Origin: Actinomycetota bacterium
GTDB lineage: Bacteria; Actinomycetota; Thermoleophilia; Solirubrobacterales; 70-9
Direction of reading: 5' to 3'
Assembly (NCBI GenBank): GCA_018268695.1
Contig: JAFDWD010000829.1
Coordinates: forward strand, 1 to 6,645
DNA: 6,645 nucleotides
Of this stretch, positions 5,109 to 6,645 are shown piece after piece; within the stretch, counting starts at the first letter, position 1; every line of letters starts with the position of its first letter. The notes under the pieces were generated by a model. The model did no database searches, was not told the origin of the DNA, and was given only the letters and a program-made list of their open reading frames with translations. The position numbers were made by a program, and so were the translations under genes.

Positions 5109-6341
5109 TTAGCTGACCGAGCCGAGGGCTTTCTTCGCGCCTTTGCGGGTGACGGTGACGCGTACCGTCGACGCCTGCCCGAGGGTGACCTCGAGCGTGA
5201 AGGCACCTTTCTCCGCGGTCGCCTTCGCGGCGCTCAGGGTCGGGGCGGACGGCTTCTTCGAGGTGCCGCCGGTGGGCTTGGTCGTCCCGCCGGTCGAGCC
5301 GCCGGCGGGCGTGCTCGGCGCCGGCGCGGGGGTCGACCCGCCGCCCGTGGCCGGCGCCGTGACTTCGAACGACGCCCAGTGCACTGACCGGCCGCCGGGC
5401 ACGACGAGCTTCGGCTGCAGCAGGCAGGTTTCGCCGCTCACCACCGGGGCGGGAGAGACGTAGATGCCTTCCGGCGCGTTCCAGGCGATCTGCGACCCGT
5501 CCGGCGACCAGACCGGCCCGCCGCCGCCGCCGCCGTCGTTGGAGACGTAGCCTTCGGCGGTGCAGAGGAGCTGGGGGTCCGAGTTGGTCGGCGCGGCGGC
5601 GCCGGTCGAGAACTCGGTGTAGCTGAGGAGGGCGAGGGTGTGGGCCTTCGTCCCGACGCCGACGTCGGCGAGGTCCATGAGGAGCTTGGTCTGGGTCGGA
5701 TGGAAATCGAAACCTTCCAGTTCGACCCCGCCCGAGATGGTGATCCAGTCCTGCATGTGGGCGGCATCGTTCTGCCACACCTGTAGCCCGCTGCCGCCGA
5801 TCCCGGCCAGCCGCTGGTCGGGGTGATGGGTCCAGGCCGGCTTCGCCAGGTAGTCGTAGGACGGGTAGGTGCTGGTCCCGAACGTCGGTGAGTTGCGATT
5901 GGTCAGCCGCACCGATGGCGTGTAGGAGCCGCCGATGCAGTTGTTCGAGCCTTTCCAGTAGGAGACAGCGACGAAGGTCCCGTCGGGGGAAGTCGCCGTC
6001 CAGTAGGGGGAGAGGCCGCCGCAGAGGCCGGACTTCTCGAACAGGAAGGGACCGCTGCGCACCGCACCGCTCTGATCGAGGACGACGAAGCTGGAGTTGC
6101 CGTTGTCGTCACGTTTGATCAGGTAGGCGGTGATGCCACCGTCGTCGGCGACGGAGATCGCCTTGAAGCCATTTTCGGCGTCGGTCGCGTGCGTGACCTT
6201 GCGGGCGAGGCTCCCGTCGGGCCGGGCCACCGCGACATCGTTGCCGTCGTCGAGGTAGACGAGGCTCGCGGCCTGAGCGGCTGCCGGAGCAAGGACGAGG
6301 GCACCGATGGTCGCGATCAGCAACCGGACGAGTTTGCGCAT
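5109..6341 (-). CDS. Secreted beta-propeller-like protein with truncated Ig-like C-terminus
   Basis: A 410-residue protein starting at ATG 6341, where a clean signal peptide begins (MRKLVRLL, hydrophobic core, AQA cleavage near residue 24). The in-frame ATG at 6470 would add 43 residues that run into the hairpin and hide the signal. A weak GGA lies 7 bases upstream. The mature part has TolB/WD40-like propeller repeats: YLDDGNDVAVARPDG, ATSPDGTFVAVSYW, WSPDGSQIAWNAPEGIYV and a six-glycine run. A Pro/Gly/Ser/Thr linker (about 329-367) precedes an Ig-like segment (TLEVTLGQASTVRVTVTRKG). That segment stops at TAA 5109-5111, although the frame continues as convincing coding sequence for 43 codons to TAG 4977-4979. 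It is probably exported and binds a cell-surface or polymer ligand; no enzyme motif is seen. Treat it as truncated or as a nonsense-interrupted allele. Confidence 0.78.
   Translation of the reverse strand: MRKLVRLLIATIGALVLAPAAAQAASLVYLDDGNDVAVARPDGSLARKVTHATDAENGFKAISVADDGGITAYLIKRDDNGNSSFVVLDQSGAVRSGPFLFEKSGLCGGLSPYWTATSPDGTFVAVSYWKGSNNCIGGSYTPSVRLTNRNSPTFGTSTYPSYDYLAKPAWTHHPDQRLAGIGGSGLQVWQNDAAHMQDWITISGGVELEGFDFHPTQTKLLMDLADVGVGTKAHTLALLSYTEFSTGAAAPTNSDPQLLCTAEGYVSNDGGGGGGPVWSPDGSQIAWNAPEGIYVSPAPVVSGETCLLQPKLVVPGGRSVHWASFEVTAPATGGGSTPAPAPSTPAGGSTGGTTKPTGGTSKKPSAPTLSAAKATAEKGAFTLEVTLGQASTVRVTVTRKGAKKALGSVS
5518..5535 (-). repeat. (GGC)6 trinucleotide run encoding six glycines
   Basis: Six tandem CCG units on the + strand read as consecutive GGC codons in the propeller gene, in the loop before the WSPDG repeat. 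It is a slippage-prone tract that would change length without breaking the frame. Confidence 0.7.
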
Positions 6342-6440
6342 GCCGCGATCCAATCGGCTCGGCGCCGAACCCGCATCGGGGAAAGCACGGATGGCGGGGG
6401 AGCGGCGCCCGAGGCAAGGGACGCAAGGGTCTGCGGCAAA

Positions 6441-6534
6441 CCCGGCCGTCTCGGCCACGGCCCCCTGCACGCTTGTCTCGCATAGCGAGACAAGCGTGCA
6501 GGGGCAGGCTGTGGCCGTGGCCGAGACGGCCGGG
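6441..6534. repeat. Large 41-bp imperfect inverted repeat (hairpin or cruciform)
   Basis: The outer arms 6441-6462 and 6513-6534 are perfect reverse complements (22 bp). The inner arms 6463-6481 and 6485-6503 are also perfect (19 bp). The loop is ATA (6482-6484). The only defect is a 9-base bulge, GCAGGCTGT (6504-6512), on the right arm. It begins about 100 bases upstream of the propeller gene. Read leftward, the stem is followed by TTTG, so it could end a transcript coming from the right, but it is far longer than a normal intrinsic terminator. Confidence 0.92.
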
Positions 6535-6606
6535 GATGTGAGGGAAGGCGTGGCGGGCCGGTTCGTACGCCGGGCCCCGAACGGTCAGGAATCTGCGCGG
6601 TTCCTT

Positions 6607-6631
6607 ACTTCGCCATGGCCGAAGTTCGAAC
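6607..6631. repeat. Short inverted repeat and adjoining 8-base palindrome
   Basis: ACTTCG (6607-6612) and CGAAGT (6620-6625) form a 6-bp stem around CCATGGC. The perfect palindrome GTTCGAAC (6624-6631) partly overlaps it. Either could be a regulator-binding site near a possible start codon. No named operator was recognised. Confidence 0.3.
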
Positions 6632-6645
6632 CACGCAAGCGCTTC
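6615..6645 (+). CDS. Possible start of a gene running off the right edge
   Basis: ATG 6615 opens a frame reading MAEVRTTQAL to the window end. The codon style is compatible with coding, and the position after a non-coding region fits a start. There is no ribosome binding site at normal spacing and no clear promoter. Only ten residues are visible, so no product can be named and the call may be chance. Confidence 0.2.
   Translation, partial: MAEVRTTQAL

Larger units (their letters stand above)
6342..6645. other. Non-coding intergenic region with palindromes
   Basis: Between the propeller start and the right edge no protein of recognisable kind is seen on either strand. Open frames that cross it are long only because of the GC content and lack domain character. 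It holds a near-start palindrome (TCGGCGCCGA, 6359-6368) that could be an operator, the large hairpin at 6441-6534, and a small inverted repeat and palindrome near 6607-6631. I could not pick out a convincing -35/-10 pair for the propeller gene. Confidence 0.6.

Noticed and set aside
4861..5778. 305-codon minus-strand open frame
   Set aside because: It lies in another frame over the propeller gene and ctaG. Its translation is Arg/Gly-rich without domains, whereas the overlapping propeller frame has clear SPDG repeats.
6342..6470. Start of the propeller gene at ATG 6470
   Set aside because: The added 43 residues are low in recognisable character and run into the hairpin. A standard signal peptide begins at ATG 6341.
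6441..6534. CRISPR repeat or insertion-sequence end as explanation for the hairpin
   Set aside because: There is a single palindrome without spacer-repeat periodicity, no transposase frame, and no flanking target duplication that I could see.
6620..6640. tRNA T-arm resemblance around GTTCGAAC
   Set aside because: There is no 5-bp T-stem around the loop, no acceptor stem and no anticodon arm. It is only a palindrome.
6109..6645. Minus-strand frame open from the right edge through the hairpin
   Set aside because: It is open by GC bias. It overlaps the signal-peptide coding part of the propeller gene in another frame and its translation looks like random Arg/Pro-rich sequence.

Overview
The window looks like chromosomal DNA from a very GC-rich, probably actinobacterial organism. 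Third codon positions are almost all G or C, the secreted proteins carry lipobox or twin-arginine signals, and genes overlap by 4 bases. The protein style (collagen-like tails, a periplasmic Efe module, a caa3-type CtaG) is reminiscent of Thermoleophilia/Solirubrobacterales, but this placement is an inference and no marker gene fixes it.

Region 1 (1-3865, + strand) is a tightly packed run of four exported-protein genes. They are the 3' part of a PhoX-like (DUF839) phosphatase-family gene with a collagen-like tail, a small unrecognised lipoprotein, an EfeO/EfeM-type M75 lipoprotein, and the TAT-exported haem peroxidase EfeB. Every internal junction is a 4-base NTGA stop/start overlap (CTGA, GTGA, ATGA), so the genes are probably co-transcribed and translationally coupled. 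The last two are the extracytoplasmic parts of the EfeUOB ferrous-iron uptake system. The EfeU permease is not in the window, so it may lie upstream of base 1 or be encoded elsewhere.

Region 2 (3866-5026, + strand) begins with a 43-base gap that holds a GC-rich hairpin and a TANNNT promoter-like box. It is followed by a 48-residue single-span membrane protein that overlaps (ATGA) a caa3_CtaG-family cytochrome c oxidase assembly protein. This points to a respiratory oxidase assembly unit.

Region 3 (4977-6341, - strand) encodes a secreted beta-propeller-like protein with a Pro/Gly/Ser/Thr linker and a C-terminal Ig-like segment. An in-frame TAA cuts this segment short. The same frame continues as 43 convincing codons to a TAG that lies inside the end of the convergent ctaG, so the gene appears to have lost its natural C-terminus.

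Region 4 (6342-6645) is essentially non-coding. Its main feature is a 94-base inverted repeat with 41 base pairs in two perfect stems, a 3-base loop and one 9-base bulge. A gene may start at 6615, but too little of it is visible to judge. The best candidates for something undescribed are the small lipoprotein embedded between phoX and efe genes, the long hairpin, and the interrupted propeller gene.
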